This document shows, in pieces, positions 41,456-52,900 of a DNA stretch of 64,000 nucleotides. The translations under genes and the position numbers were made by a program. The notes under the pieces are model-generated. The model searched no databases and had not been told where the DNA came from. It saw nothing but the letters and a program-made list of their open reading frames with translations. Position 1 is the stretch's first letter. The number at the start of each line of letters is the position of its first letter. This DNA is from Leptospiraceae bacterium (lineage in GTDB: Bacteria; Spirochaetota; Leptospiria; Leptospirales; Leptospiraceae), in NCBI GenBank assembly GCA_024233835.1, contig JACKPC010000001.1, positions 1,240,001-1,304,000 on the forward strand, in the 5' to 3' direction.

Positions 41456-44400
41456 ATGAAAGCGCGAATACTATCAATCGTGTTGGTGTTATTGTTTGTT
41501 ATATCCTGTAGTAGACATAAGGCGGATGATTTTCGTCAAAATCTCTTAACGTATCTGAGCCTCATATCCGGCGACCCTGTGAATGTAAAGGGCAAGGTAA
41601 TGAAAGGGGAGATTAAGAATGCCCTGGTGCGAATCATTCCCCTCGGAGTGGATGGAAGCTGTGATCGTTCGAGTTCGGCGAAAGTATTAGCCCGGACCTA
41701 CACGGACAGTGAAGGGAAATACTCGGTGACTTATGCCCGTTCGGGACAGCCTGTCTGCGTGGTAGTGAGTCCTCACCCGGATGGGGGTAGCACCATGTAT
41801 GACGAAAAATCCAAAAAAGACATTCCCTGGACGGACTCTTCCTTTTACCTGCAATCGGTGACAAGGGAGCCGGCAACGGTAAAACCGGACGCTTCTGACC
41901 TAAGTTCCGCAAGCAAGATGAATACGAAATTAGATTATGCGAATGTAAGCCCCCTGACAAGGATAGCGAGTAAGAGGCTGGAAACCCTGGGAAAAGATAA
42001 TTCTTCCAGAGACAATTTAGATAAACTCTCCAAACAGGCGAACCAGGAAGTAGTGCTTCGTTTTGGTTTATTCAGTAATTCTGCAAGCAGCATCAATACG
42101 AATACTCCGAGCGGGGTAGATGCACCGAAGTTCCAGGTGCAAGAAGGAAATAATAGTTTAAGCATTTCAGATACAGTTCCGGAAATCTCGAACTACAATG
42201 TGGATTTATCCTCCGACTCGGAAGAAGCAAAGAAGATGAAGCTTATTTTAGGAGGAATCTCACAGGTAGCGAATAACGTGAAGAACACCTCGACGGTAAC
42301 CGGTGGCGATGTGGAAAATGTCATACAGGCTTTTGAGAAGTCGATGCAGAGCGGAGAGTTCAAGTCTACGGATGAGAACGGGGAAGCGATTCGAATCGGT
42401 CTGGATGAGAACGAGACGAATTTGGGAGAATCTCCCCTGAAAAACGTGTTACAGGAAGCTACGATTCAATATGCGAGGGAAGGAGGAGCGGAAGACTTGA
42501 GCCTGAGTATAGAAGAAGTGGCAGAGAAAGTGACTTTCTTTGATGCTTCAGAACCCGGCTTTACTCCCTCGGCTGCTACCTTTTCCGGCAAGCAGGAAAT
42601 CAAGATCGAGAGTGTAGATCCCGCTCAGAAGATCTACTACACAACAGACGGAACGAGTCCCGTATGTGAAAAGAGTTCCGTATATACAGAACCCGTAATA
42701 TTAGATAAGTTAGGCGAAACGACTCTAAAAGCCATAGCCTGCAAAGACTCACAGTCATCGAAAATTCGAAGCGGTGTTTACAAAATAGTCAAAAACATTA
42801 TTGCGAAACCCTCGGTAACACCGGATGCAGGAGAATACAACAACAGTGTAAGTGTAACTTTAAGCCTGAATGCGGGTTCAAAGATATACTACACCCTCGA
42901 TGGAAGCCTTCCTTCCTGTGATGGTAGCTCCGGAACCGAGTATTCTGCTGCTATCAGCATGAATGTATCCTTCAAGTTAAGCGCGATAGCCTGTAATGGA
43001 AGCCTCGAAGAGTCGAGAGAAGTGGTAAAGAGCTACCGCATCATTCAGCCACCCTACGGTCTGAGCTATGCAAGCACGAGTTCTGTATATACTAAAAATG
43101 GAAGTATTCTTCCGAACTTTGCTACGGTCAGCGGGGAAAATTTGAGTTTTTCTGTAAGTCCGAATTTACCTTCGGGTTTGAGTTTTGATACGGTAACGGG
43201 TCGTATCACGGGCACACCCACATCCTCTTCCGAGCTATTAAAGTATACCGTGACCGCGAAGAATACGGCAGGTGAAACCAAAACGGAAATCCAGATAGCG
43301 GTAAACGAAGAGGCCCCGACCTATCTGGGCTACACAGAACCGGCTGTCACTTACACACAGAATACCTTAATCCAGCCGAATAGTCCTCTGATAGCGGGTT
43401 CGGGTCTGTCCTACAAAGTGGAGCCAGCTCTACCTTCAGGACTTGTTTTAAACTCGAAGACGGGTGTGATAAGCGGGATTCCCTCTACCGTAAACGCATC
43501 TACTAAATACACCGTGACAGCCACGAATACAGGGGGTTCTATCAGCACAGAGCTTGTGCTGACGGTGAATGATGCGGCTCCGAGTTCATTGAATTATGGA
43601 ATCTCGTCTCTTCTTCTCACGAAAGACGTGAGTATCAGCCCGATAATGCCGAGTGTAACGGGAACGGTGACGGCGTATACGGTGAGTCCTTCTCTTCCTC
43701 CGGTGCTGAAGTTAGACCCGTCTACGGGTAAGTTATACGGCACTCCTTCTGCCTTGCAGCTTACACCCGAGACCTATACGGTGACAGCAAGTAACGTATC
43801 GGGTTCGAGTGTGTATAGCTTCCAGATTACGGTAGAAGATTCAGCACCTAAGGGGCTGAGCTACCCCGTATCTTCTCTGAGCCTTACAAAGGGAGTAAGT
43901 CTTTCTTCTATTATCCCGGTGGTAAGCGGGACTGTCACAGCCTATTCGGTATCGCCCTCACTACCCTCAGGACTTGTCCTGAACACGAGGACGGGAGAAC
44001 TGAGTGGTATTCCTCAGAGTCCCCAGTCTGTAACGACCTATACCATCACCGCGGTGAATACAAAAGGAAGCGTGAGTTTTCCCTTATATATCACTGTAGA
44101 AGATACAGCTCCTTCGGCCCTGAGCTATGTGAACTCCAGTTACCGGTATACAAAGGGAGTGACCATAAGTCCTATAGTTCCGAGTGTAACGGGAACGGTG
44201 ACCCGCTACAGTGTAGCACCTTCTTTACCGGCGGGTTTAAACATCAACTCGATAACAGGAGTAATATCAGGAACACCGGAAGCAGCCACAACCATATCTT
44301 CTTACACGGTGACAGCTTCGAACCCGAAAGGAAGTATCAGCTTTCCCTTAAGTATTACCGTATCGGAGGGAGCCCCTTCGGGTTTAAACTATGCGGGCTC

Positions 44401-47400
44401 ACCCTATATCTTCACCAAAGCTTCTCCGATTCAGACCCTGAAGCCCAATCTAACGGGAACTGCTTCCTCCTATACAGTGAGTCCTGCTCTGCCTTCGGGT
44501 TTAAACATCAACTCGGTGACAGGAGAAATATCGGGAACACCATTAAGCCTGGCTGCAAATACTACGTATACAGTAACAGCCTCGAATGCCTATGGAAGTG
44601 TAAGCTTTCCTTTACAGCTCACAGTGAACGACTACCCCCCGTATTCCCTGTCGTATTCAAAGTCTGCTTATATCTTTACAAAAGGTATCAGTATTGCAGC
44701 TTTAAGCCCCTCGATTTCCGGCACTGTAATTTCGTATTCGGTGAGCCCTGCCCTGCCATCCGGTTTAAGCATCAACCAGACAACAGGGGTAATATCCGGA
44801 ACACCGACTGCTGTGAGTGGCACGACAACATATCTGGTAGTCGCGACTAATTCAGCGGGTTCTACGAGTATCTCTCTGAATCTATCCATAGTGGAAGGAG
44901 CCCCCACCACTCTTTCCTACAGCTCTTCTTCCTATACCTACACAAGGGGAGTTACGATAGCTTCATTGAGTCCCACGGTAACGGGCACGGTGAGTTCGTA
45001 TTCGGTGAGTCCTGCCTTACCGCAGGGCTTATCTCTGAACGTAAGCACAGGAGTAATATCGGGAACACCTGAACTGGCATCTGCATCGAATACCTATACG
45101 GTAACGGCTGCGAATCCATCGGGCTCTACTGCCTATAGCTTTAGCATACAGGTAACGGAGGGAGCACCGAGTTCGCTTGTGTATGCGGGTTCTCCCTATG
45201 TCTTAACCCAGAACCTGGCCATGAGTCCGGTTACACCTGCACTCACAGGAACTGCTACGTCTTTCTCCATAACACCGTCTCTGCCATCGGGCTTATCCTT
45301 AAATGCAACGACCGGGGTTCTATCGGGGAACCCTCAGGTCAGTGCCGTAAGCCAGACCTACACAGTAACGGCTACTAATAGCTACGGCTCCACTACAGCG
45401 AGCTTTAGTCTGGAAGTAGCCACTGCCTATTACGTGGTGAGGCCTACCGTATCGGGTCTTCTGGGAAGTGGCTTACAGCTTTCCGATGGAACGAATACGA
45501 TAAGCCCCACAGCCAATGGTAGCTGGGCTTTCCCGGCAAGGGCTTCCGGTCTCAGTTATAACGTGACAGTGGCAACACAGCCAACAAATCCCTGGCAGAC
45601 CTGCTCAGTTACAAACGGTAGCGGGACTTTAACCGTTTCTGATGTGACGAATGTAACAGTCAGTTGTGTTACCAACACCTATACGATGGGAGGCACAATC
45701 AGTGGTTTTGGTTCGGGAACGGACTTAAGTATAACGGATGGAGCCGGTAATACATTGACCCTGCCTGCAGGAAGCAGCACCTTCACTTTTCCCCTGCGGG
45801 ATAGTGGCAGTAGCTACAGTGTGACTATTGCGACCCAGCCGACTTCTCCCTGGCAGACCTGTACGGTGACCAATGGTAGCGGTAATTTAACAAATGCGAA
45901 TATAACGAATGTAAGTATTAGCTGCACTGTGAATACCTATACCATGTCGGGTTTTATATCGGGACAGGCAAATACTTCGACTTTAATCATCAATAATGGT
46001 ACAGCCAATGTGACTCTTACCGGTCAGTCGAGTGACTACAATTATACGGAAAATCTAAACAGTGGCACTTCGTACAACTATACAATAGTGCAACAACCTC
46101 CGGGACAGTACTGTGTATTTGTCATGCAGACCCTACTTTCCGGGACTGTGACAAACTCGAACCTTAACAACTTCGGCATCAACTGTGTGAACGGCTATCT
46201 GGTGAGTGGTCATATACAACAAAATCCACCGGCTCCGATTAATATGCACCTGTATCAGGGAAATGTGACTACCCTTGCGGGTAATGGAGTAACCGCAGGT
46301 ACAGCCGACGGAACGGGTGCTGCGGGACAATTCAATACACCTTCAGGAATCACATTCGATGGAACCTATTTTTATGTTGCTGATACAGGTAATCATAAGA
46401 TAAAAAGAATTGATTCGAGTGGAAATGTAACTTCTATAGCAGGAAATGGAATTGCAGGTAATACCGATGGATCCGGGACTTCCATCTCTTCCTTAAATAG
46501 TCCAAGAGGGCTTACTACCGATGGAACCTATCTTTATATTTCAGAATCAAGTGGTAACAGAATCAAAAGGATGCGAATCTCAAGCGGATACGTGGAGACT
46601 CTTGCGGGTGATAATTCCGTTGTCTCACCTGCTGCGTCAACTCTTGATGGCATAGGAACAGCGGCAAAGTTCAATACGCCTGCGGGAATTGTGGTAGATG
46701 GAAATTCTTTGATTATCGTGGAACGAGGTTCCAATGCTATTCGAGAATTAAATTTGAATACACTTTCTGTAAGCACACTAACAGTCTCAGGAGCAGCATT
46801 AAATCAAGCAGAAGGTATCGCACTTGTTGGGAACTACTTGTATATTGCTAATTTAAATAGTCATAATATACTAAAAGTTGATAAAACTTCGGGTGTTTCC
46901 GTGGTCCTCGCCGGTGGAGCTGCGGGAGAGGTCGGGTATATCGATGCTGTAGGTACCACTGCAAGGTTTAATCATCCACATGGGATTGTATCTGATGAAG
47001 TTAATCTTTATATAGCCGATTTTGATAATAACCTGATTCGGCAGCTAGAAATCAGTAGTGGAAGAGTAACAACTCTTGCCGGTACGGGAACAGGTGGAAC
47101 ATCTACCGATGGAATTGGTATCGCAGCTACTTTTAATAGTCCCAAATTTATGACCAGTGATGGAAAGAATCTGTATGTTGTCATGCATCATGCTATCCGC
47201 AAGCTCACCAACAACGGACTTGTGGGTTACTGGCCGCTTACTACAAGTGCTGCTGACCATGCCGGAACAAACAACGGAACTTTATATAATTCGCCCGCTT
47301 TTACCGCTGCTGATAGATTTGCTGTGGCAAACTCTGCAATCACTTTCAATGGCTCAAACCAATTTATTGAAGGTTCTGACTCCGGTTTGCCTTCAGGAGG

Positions 47401-49846
47401 AAATCCAAGAACAAGTTGTGCCTGGATAAATCCACAGGCAGTTATTAATGGACTGAGTCTTGTTTTTACCTATGGAACAAATACAGCTTACGGTGGACAT
47501 GGTATTGCTATAGCAGGAAATGGAACTAAGTTAACCGGAATTATGAGTTCCAATTTTGGTGGTTCTGATTTTACAGCACCTTATAACTTAGCAACAAACC
47601 AGTGGACACATATTTGTACTACTTATTCCGGCAGTTCAGCAGGAAATGTTGTGGGAGTTTATGCAAACGGAAAACTCATAGGACAGACTACAACAGGAAA
47701 CTGGAATACAACTTTATCCGGTCTAATGCGAATAGGTAGCCAGATCACTAATGCACAGTATTTTAACGGCAATATTGCCGATGTTCGAATCTACAGCCGT
47801 GTGCTGAATGAAGGCGAAATCAACGAGCTGGCACAGAATGCTGCACCCGCACAGGTAGGTTCTACCTACAGCACAGGGGCAACGGGGCTATTGGCAGACT
47901 TCCATCTGGATGGTGGTAGTAACAATAGTAGTGGTGCTATTCCTGATCTGGGTCTTACGGGTTCAACTGGTGGTAATTTCCTCGGTAAGGATGGTGATGC
48001 AAATGGATCACGGATGTTTGATATATCCAGTAGTAATACACTTAGCGGAACTACGCTCGGCCTTCCTCTTGGTGGAGCCCCTAGAACATTGTGCACATGG
48101 ATAAATCCTGTATCTTACCCTCCTCCCGGAGGTGGTATTCCCGGCTGGTATTTTGCTGCCGGTTATGGTGGAACCAGTACAAGCTCTGCTTTTATGGTAG
48201 GTGTTTATAATAACTCAGGAATCATCAATCTAACCCTGGATTTTGGAAATGATTCAGTTATGGCAGCCTATAATCCGGCACTGAATACCTGGACTCATGT
48301 TTGCGGAGTTTACGATGGCAGCACCGCTTATCTTTATGCTAACGGTATGTTGTTGAATTCTGCTGCAAAATCCATCAATACAACAACGGGAAGTTTTACT
48401 ATTGGAGCAAATACAAGTGGCAGCAGTTTTTTCAATGGAAAGATAGACGATGTTCGCATCTATAACAATGCACTCAACCAAACGCAAATCCGCCAACTTG
48501 CTACACAGGTTCCGACAGGACTTGTGGCCAGATATGATTTCAATGGAGACGCGAATGATGTAAGTGGATTTGGTGCTAATGGAACTGTATATGGAGCAAC
48601 ACTGACAAGTGACAGGTATGGAAACAGCAATTCAGCTTATAATTTTAACCACAATAATCAAAACTACATTGAGGCTCCTCAACTGTTTTTACCTACCGGT
48701 TCAAGTTCCAGAACATTATGTGCTTATATTAGACCTCAAAATTTACCTCCTACTGCACCGGATCCTCAAAGAGCTGTTTTATATTATGGCACAGCAACTA
48801 CCAGCGGTGCCAATGGTTTAATCTTTGCATTTGATTATGAAGTGGCTGTTGCAGGTTATGCAGATGATTTAAGCTTAACCTATCGAACATCTCAAAATAC
48901 CTGGAATTTCTTTTGTGGTACCTTTGATGGGTCTACAGCAAGATTGTATTATAATGGAAGGGAATTAATTAATGGAACAAAATCCTGGAATACGGGAACT
49001 GGAAATTTCTTTATTGGTAAAAGCTTAAGTACGGTTTATTTTAATGGAGATATAGACGATGTTCGCATCTATAATCGTGTCTTAACCGAATCGGAAATCC
49101 GTGCTTTAAGCGGCTATCATCCGATGCAGGTGACAAGCTGGAATCCGACGGTTGCCAGTAGTAGTTTACAGTTCCACGTTGCTGCTGATAGTTTTAGTAA
49201 CCAGGCCGATAATACTACTGTCGGAAACTGGCCGGATATAAGCGGAAATGGCTTTTTAGGCACCCAATACAACGGGCCAGTTTTTAGAACTGGAGCTAAT
49301 GGCTTAAATGGTAAACCGGCGATACAATTTAATGGTACTAATCAATATTTTGATTTCGGTGCTCAATCAATAGCTTATAATGGTGCAACAGTATTCGCTG
49401 TGGCGAAAAATTCCATTTCTGATTATATTGGTAGACCGATATTAAGTTATGAACTTGCTTCCGGAGGTTGTGTGACCAGAGTAAATTTGGAAAAAGATTT
49501 CACCAATCCGACAAATTATTATTTTGAAGGGCCGGCAAGTAGTGCGACAATTTCTGCAACTTTAAATGAATCACTTATATTAACCGGTATTCTTGAAGGA
49601 ACATCCGCGCCAATTAAATTAGCTAAAAACGGAAACGCAGCTACTTCTGGAGCAAATGTTTCCCTGAGTGGGAATAATTCGTGTAATTTGCGTGCAGGTG
49701 GGAGAACAGACACAGCAGATAGATTTCAGGGACTCATTAGCGAGATCCTGTTATTTAAAGAGGCACTCGGTGTTCCCGACAAAGACATCGTCGAGTGTTA
49801 TCTCTCTTCTAAATACAATATCCCTATCGGGCATAGCTGTCCGTAA
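41456..49846 (+). CDS. Giant multidomain surface lipoprotein (He_PIG, NHL, LamG)
   Basis: 2796 residues. Lipobox VISCS with lipid site near Cys19. Domains in order: regulatory-like beta-sandwich (~45-150); two chitobiase-C-terminal-like repeats (~367-528; YYTTDGTSP, YYTLDGSLP); nine He_PIG Ig-like repeats of ~88 residues (~532-1320; e.g. SPALPSGLSINQTTGVISG); three ~80-residue repeats with PWQTC-(S/T)-VTNGSG (~1325-1582); NHL repeats forming a propeller (~1600-1915; VADTGNHKIKRI); three LamG domains (~1923-2552; DVRIYSRVL endings); and a final LamG-like part. Likely surface adhesin or carbohydrate-binding protein. AGAGG lies seven bases before ATG. The first 4.7 kb is visibly more GC-rich than the NHL/LamG part. 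Confidence 0.88.
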   Translation: MKARILSIVLVLLFVISCSRHKADDFRQNLLTYLSLISGDPVNVKGKVMKGEIKNALVRIIPLGVDGSCDRSSSAKVLARTYTDSEGKYSVTYARSGQPVCVVVSPHPDGGSTMYDEKSKKDIPWTDSSFYLQSVTREPATVKPDASDLSSASKMNTKLDYANVSPLTRIASKRLETLGKDNSSRDNLDKLSKQANQEVVLRFGLFSNSASSINTNTPSGVDAPKFQVQEGNNSLSISDTVPEISNYNVDLSSDSEEAKKMKLILGGISQVANNVKNTSTVTGGDVENVIQAFEKSMQSGEFKSTDENGEAIRIGLDENETNLGESPLKNVLQEATIQYAREGGAEDLSLSIEEVAEKVTFFDASEPGFTPSAATFSGKQEIKIESVDPAQKIYYTTDGTSPVCEKSSVYTEPVILDKLGETTLKAIACKDSQSSKIRSGVYKIVKNIIAKPSVTPDAGEYNNSVSVTLSLNAGSKIYYTLDGSLPSCDGSSGTEYSAAISMNVSFKLSAIACNGSLEESREVVKSYRIIQPPYGLSYASTSSVYTKNGSILPNFATVSGENLSFSVSPNLPSGLSFDTVTGRITGTPTSSSELLKYTVTAKNTAGETKTEIQIAVNEEAPTYLGYTEPAVTYTQNTLIQPNSPLIAGSGLSYKVEPALPSGLVLNSKTGVISGIPSTVNASTKYTVTATNTGGSISTELVLTVNDAAPSSLNYGISSLLLTKDVSISPIMPSVTGTVTAYTVSPSLPPVLKLDPSTGKLYGTPSALQLTPETYTVTASNVSGSSVYSFQITVEDSAPKGLSYPVSSLSLTKGVSLSSIIPVVSGTVTAYSVSPSLPSGLVLNTRTGELSGIPQSPQSVTTYTITAVNTKGSVSFPLYITVEDTAPSALSYVNSSYRYTKGVTISPIVPSVTGTVTRYSVAPSLPAGLNINSITGVISGTPEAATTISSYTVTASNPKGSISFPLSITVSEGAPSGLNYAGSPYIFTKASPIQTLKPNLTGTASSYTVSPALPSGLNINSVTGEISGTPLSLAANTTYTVTASNAYGSVSFPLQLTVNDYPPYSLSYSKSAYIFTKGISIAALSPSISGTVISYSVSPALPSGLSINQTTGVISGTPTAVSGTTTYLVVATNSAGSTSISLNLSIVEGAPTTLSYSSSSYTYTRGVTIASLSPTVTGTVSSYSVSPALPQGLSLNVSTGVISGTPELASASNTYTVTAANPSGSTAYSFSIQVTEGAPSSLVYAGSPYVLTQNLAMSPVTPALTGTATSFSITPSLPSGLSLNATTGVLSGNPQVSAVSQTYTVTATNSYGSTTASFSLEVATAYYVVRPTVSGLLGSGLQLSDGTNTISPTANGSWAFPARASGLSYNVTVATQPTNPWQTCSVTNGSGTLTVSDVTNVTVSCVTNTYTMGGTISGFGSGTDLSITDGAGNTLTLPAGSSTFTFPLRDSGSSYSVTIATQPTSPWQTCTVTNGSGNLTNANITNVSISCTVNTYTMSGFISGQANTSTLIINNGTANVTLTGQSSDYNYTENLNSGTSYNYTIVQQPPGQYCVFVMQTLLSGTVTNSNLNNFGINCVNGYLVSGHIQQNPPAPINMHLYQGNVTTLAGNGVTAGTADGTGAAGQFNTPSGITFDGTYFYVADTGNHKIKRIDSSGNVTSIAGNGIAGNTDGSGTSISSLNSPRGLTTDGTYLYISESSGNRIKRMRISSGYVETLAGDNSVVSPAASTLDGIGTAAKFNTPAGIVVDGNSLIIVERGSNAIRELNLNTLSVSTLTVSGAALNQAEGIALVGNYLYIANLNSHNILKVDKTSGVSVVLAGGAAGEVGYIDAVGTTARFNHPHGIVSDEVNLYIADFDNNLIRQLEISSGRVTTLAGTGTGGTSTDGIGIAATFNSPKFMTSDGKNLYVVMHHAIRKLTNNGLVGYWPLTTSAADHAGTNNGTLYNSPAFTAADRFAVANSAITFNGSNQFIEGSDSGLPSGGNPRTSCAWINPQAVINGLSLVFTYGTNTAYGGHGIAIAGNGTKLTGIMSSNFGGSDFTAPYNLATNQWTHICTTYSGSSAGNVVGVYANGKLIGQTTTGNWNTTLSGLMRIGSQITNAQYFNGNIADVRIYSRVLNEGEINELAQNAAPAQVGSTYSTGATGLLADFHLDGGSNNSSGAIPDLGLTGSTGGNFLGKDGDANGSRMFDISSSNTLSGTTLGLPLGGAPRTLCTWINPVSYPPPGGGIPGWYFAAGYGGTSTSSAFMVGVYNNSGIINLTLDFGNDSVMAAYNPALNTWTHVCGVYDGSTAYLYANGMLLNSAAKSINTTTGSFTIGANTSGSSFFNGKIDDVRIYNNALNQTQIRQLATQVPTGLVARYDFNGDANDVSGFGANGTVYGATLTSDRYGNSNSAYNFNHNNQNYIEAPQLFLPTGSSSRTLCAYIRPQNLPPTAPDPQRAVLYYGTATTSGANGLIFAFDYEVAVAGYADDLSLTYRTSQNTWNFFCGTFDGSTARLYYNGRELINGTKSWNTGTGNFFIGKSLSTVYFNGDIDDVRIYNRVLTESEIRALSGYHPMQVTSWNPTVASSSLQFHVAADSFSNQADNTTVGNWPDISGNGFLGTQYNGPVFRTGANGLNGKPAIQFNGTNQYFDFGAQSIAYNGATVFAVAKNSISDYIGRPILSYELASGGCVTRVNLEKDFTNPTNYYFEGPASSATISATLNESLILTGILEGTSAPIKLAKNGNAATSGANVSLSGNNSCNLRAGGRTDTADRFQGLISEILLFKEALGVPDKDIVECYLSSKYNIPIGHSCP
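43050..45418 (+). repeat. Nine tandem 264-bp repeats encoding He_PIG domains
   Basis: Repeat period is about 264 bp (88 codons). DNA is conserved between units: GGGTTTAAACATCAACTCG occurs at 44233-44251 and again at 44497-44515, exactly 264 bp apart. Such repeats can vary in number by recombination. Confidence 0.8.
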
Positions 49847-49854
49847 GGGAATAA

Positions 49855-49886
49855 ATGCAGACGAGAAAGCATTTTCTCGCCTGCAT
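49855..49886. terminator. Bidirectional hairpin between the two large lipoprotein genes
   Basis: ATGCAG-A-CGAGAAA (49855-49868) pairs with TTTCTCG-C-CTGCAT (49873-49886), 13 pairs with one mismatch and a 4-base loop. It lies between two convergent stops. T-rich bases follow on the minus strand. Confidence 0.6.
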
Positions 49887-49904
49887 AAGAAGAATTTTAG
49901 CTCT

Positions 49905-52900
49905 TTATAATTCTCCCTGATACAGGGAGTATATTTCTGCCTCTGTGAGTTCTCTATTATAAATTCTCACATCATCTATACTTCCGATGAAATAATCAGT
50001 ATTCACCGGGTCACCGGCAATGTAGAAAGTAGTAGCAGCTGAGTTAAAATCTTTAGTACTGTTAAATATGGTTGATCCATTTACTATAATTTTTCTGTTG
50101 GTTCCGGTATATAGAAAGCAGGTGTGATACCATGTTCCGTTGGTACAGGAATAGGAATTATACCAGGTTCCATTTAAAATATTTCGATTTAAACCTATCT
50201 CAGTGGAAGATAAACGAGCTGCAAAGTTTGCATTACTATTATCTCCACTAAAAAAGATGGCACGATTGGTTGCACTTAAAGAGGAGGGTTTAATCCAACC
50301 GCAAACAGTACGGGCTTCCGCAGCCGAAGGAAAATGTGCAGCAGATGTGGTGATCCAATTGGTTCCACTAAAACTGTAGGCTCTGTTGGCTGTGCCGTAT
50401 CTGTCTGTACTTGTTGTAGGAGTATTTACAGGAGTCCCGTTGTCGCTAAACCCGTCTCCGGCATACTCATCGGTAAGGCTTCCTGAATTAAAGGGGTAGT
50501 AAGCGAGCATTCCCTTATCCGGATCGGCAGAAAGGATTTTAATTTCATTCGCAGTCAGGGAGCGATCATAAATTCGAAGTTCATCGATACTTCCATTCAT
50601 GCCGATTCCTCCGAGGTCAGCTCTGAGACCGATTCTTACTACCGATGTGTTAACCGTTCCGGGGCTTATCGTTCCATTTCCATCGGCAACACCATTGATG
50701 TAGAGTTGATAGGATTCTGAAGTCTTGACTACCGCCACATGTGTCCAGGTAGAAGCCGGAATGGTAGCTGTGCTATCTACGTTAAGACCGGTTCCGGTAT
50801 TAATTAAGAACTGTAATATATTCGTTCCCATTATACGAAATTCAACATGGTGTCCGGAAGTTGCATCATGCCAGGCAATAATCTCATCATCGGTTCCGGC
50901 TGCTGTCCTGTAGATCCAGGCGGAAATTGTCATATTCGTGGGTAAACTAAAATGGGTACCGAGACTGATGTAGCTCGAAGTACTTCCATTGAATGTAGCT
51001 ACTGTAGAAGTATTCGAGTATCGATTGGAACCTAAGGAAACCCCCGTTGCGGTTCCATGATTGGCATTAACGCTGGCATCATCATAATTCGAATCAAAAG
51101 GATAGTAGGCATATAAATTAGAAAAAGTATATTCTCTTTTTTGAGTATATAAGGTTTTCTTTCCGCTGAGATCCGAGACGACTATATTAAAGTAATAAGC
51201 TTTTTCTGCACTGAGTCCTGTAATATTTGCAGAAGTAGTTCCTGTATACGTATTAAACAGGGTTCCGAGTGTTTCGGTTGAAGAAAGCGAAGTAAGGCAG
51301 GGGTAGGTTGCATAGTAAACCTTATAGCTTAAACTTCCCGCTGCGGTAGCCAGGTCGGAAGCTGCATTCCAGCTTAAGGTAAGAGAAGTGGATGCCACAT
51401 TGCTTGTAAATATATATCCGTTGGCTACAGTAGGGTTTGTGAAATCATATTGAGCAGAGGGAGAACTTTGAACTGCGGTTCCTGCGAGATTATATTGATC
51501 TTTGGGGGTGACTTCAAAGCGTATGTATTTACCATCGTCTCCGGCTACAAGGGTATAGGTAGTATTTGTAGCTCCTGATATAGCAGAACAGGTGCCGCTT
51601 GTAGTATCGGTACAGCGATACCACTGGTAGGCATGAGTTCCGGGAAGATGTCCATCCACATCGTTATAAGTAAAGGTTCCGCTGAGCACAGAGCCAATGT
51701 TGCTTCCTCCGCTAAAAGCTACCAAACTGGCAGTTGGAGGGTTATTGGCAGCTACAGTAACGCTTACTGTATAGTTCTGGGTGCTGGCATCAGCGGCTGT
51801 TACCACGTAGCTCAGGGGAGTTGAAAAGTTATTGGCTGTAGTTCCTGAAACCTGGTTGACTCCACCCACCGTAATGCTACTTCCGGAAATAGAAAAATTG
51901 GCTACCAGAGCCGTCACATTGGTGTTGTAAGGAACGGTAATTGCGATATTCGTTCCGCTGATAATACCTGTAGCTGTGGGGGAACTGAAACCAAACGATA
52001 TAATTTCTTTGGCCGATAGACTATTGGTATCTGTAATAGCAAGACTAAAGGGATTTGTGCTTTCTCCTGCCGAATTTTTAGTAAAAACCAGAAAGTGTGT
52101 GGCCCCTGAAGGGATGCTTGTATTGGTATTGAAAGTGTAGCTGAGGTTTGTACCTGTCGCCGCCAAATCAGTAATATGACTTAACTTCGTGCTACTATTC
52201 GTTCCCCAGTAGAGGGCGTAGGAAGTGATATTGGATTCATCAGAAGCTTTTCCTATAGTTAAAATTCCTCCGATTTTTCCAACAGAAACATCCGAGTCTG
52301 AAAAGTTTAAAGAAGAAGCAGTTAGAGTAGGTGGACTGATTAGATCCGAAATAGCCGTACTGACTCCTGTTGACATTTGAACGGTTCCATTTTTAGTAAA
52401 AGCAAGCAGGTGAGTTGCCATTGCGGGAATAGCAGTAGAAGCTAAGGTATAGCTAATATTTTGATTTGTTTTGGAAAGAATTGCGATGGGGTTTCCAATT
52501 ATTTCTGTAGCGGAACTTCCAAAATAGACCGCATAGGTTGTGACATCTGTTTCATCAGAAGCTTTTGTAATAGAAAGATTTCCTGCAATATAACCCTTGT
52601 TTCCATCTGTATCGGTGAAGTTGAGGGCTTCAGCCGCATGGGTCGGAGAAGTAAAAACAACAGGTTTTGCATCGCTTCCATCTTCTCCAAAAGCAGTAAC
52701 GGTCATGACCATAGTTCCTGAGGTAGCCACAGGAGTTGGTGGAGGTGTATCTGCTGTAATTGTTTCAGGCAGAGAAACCGAAATTTCACCTAACTCTACT
52801 CCTGACTCACTGACTATAGTAACCTTAAAACTTCCCGGATTAAGTTTCATTTCATATTGACCGTTTTCATCCGTAAGAAATTTGGCCTGTGTGTCATTAA

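Noticed and set aside
43050..45418. CRISPR array or satellite DNA
   Set aside because: The 264-bp period repeats encode an open He_PIG protein frame with no spacer structure.
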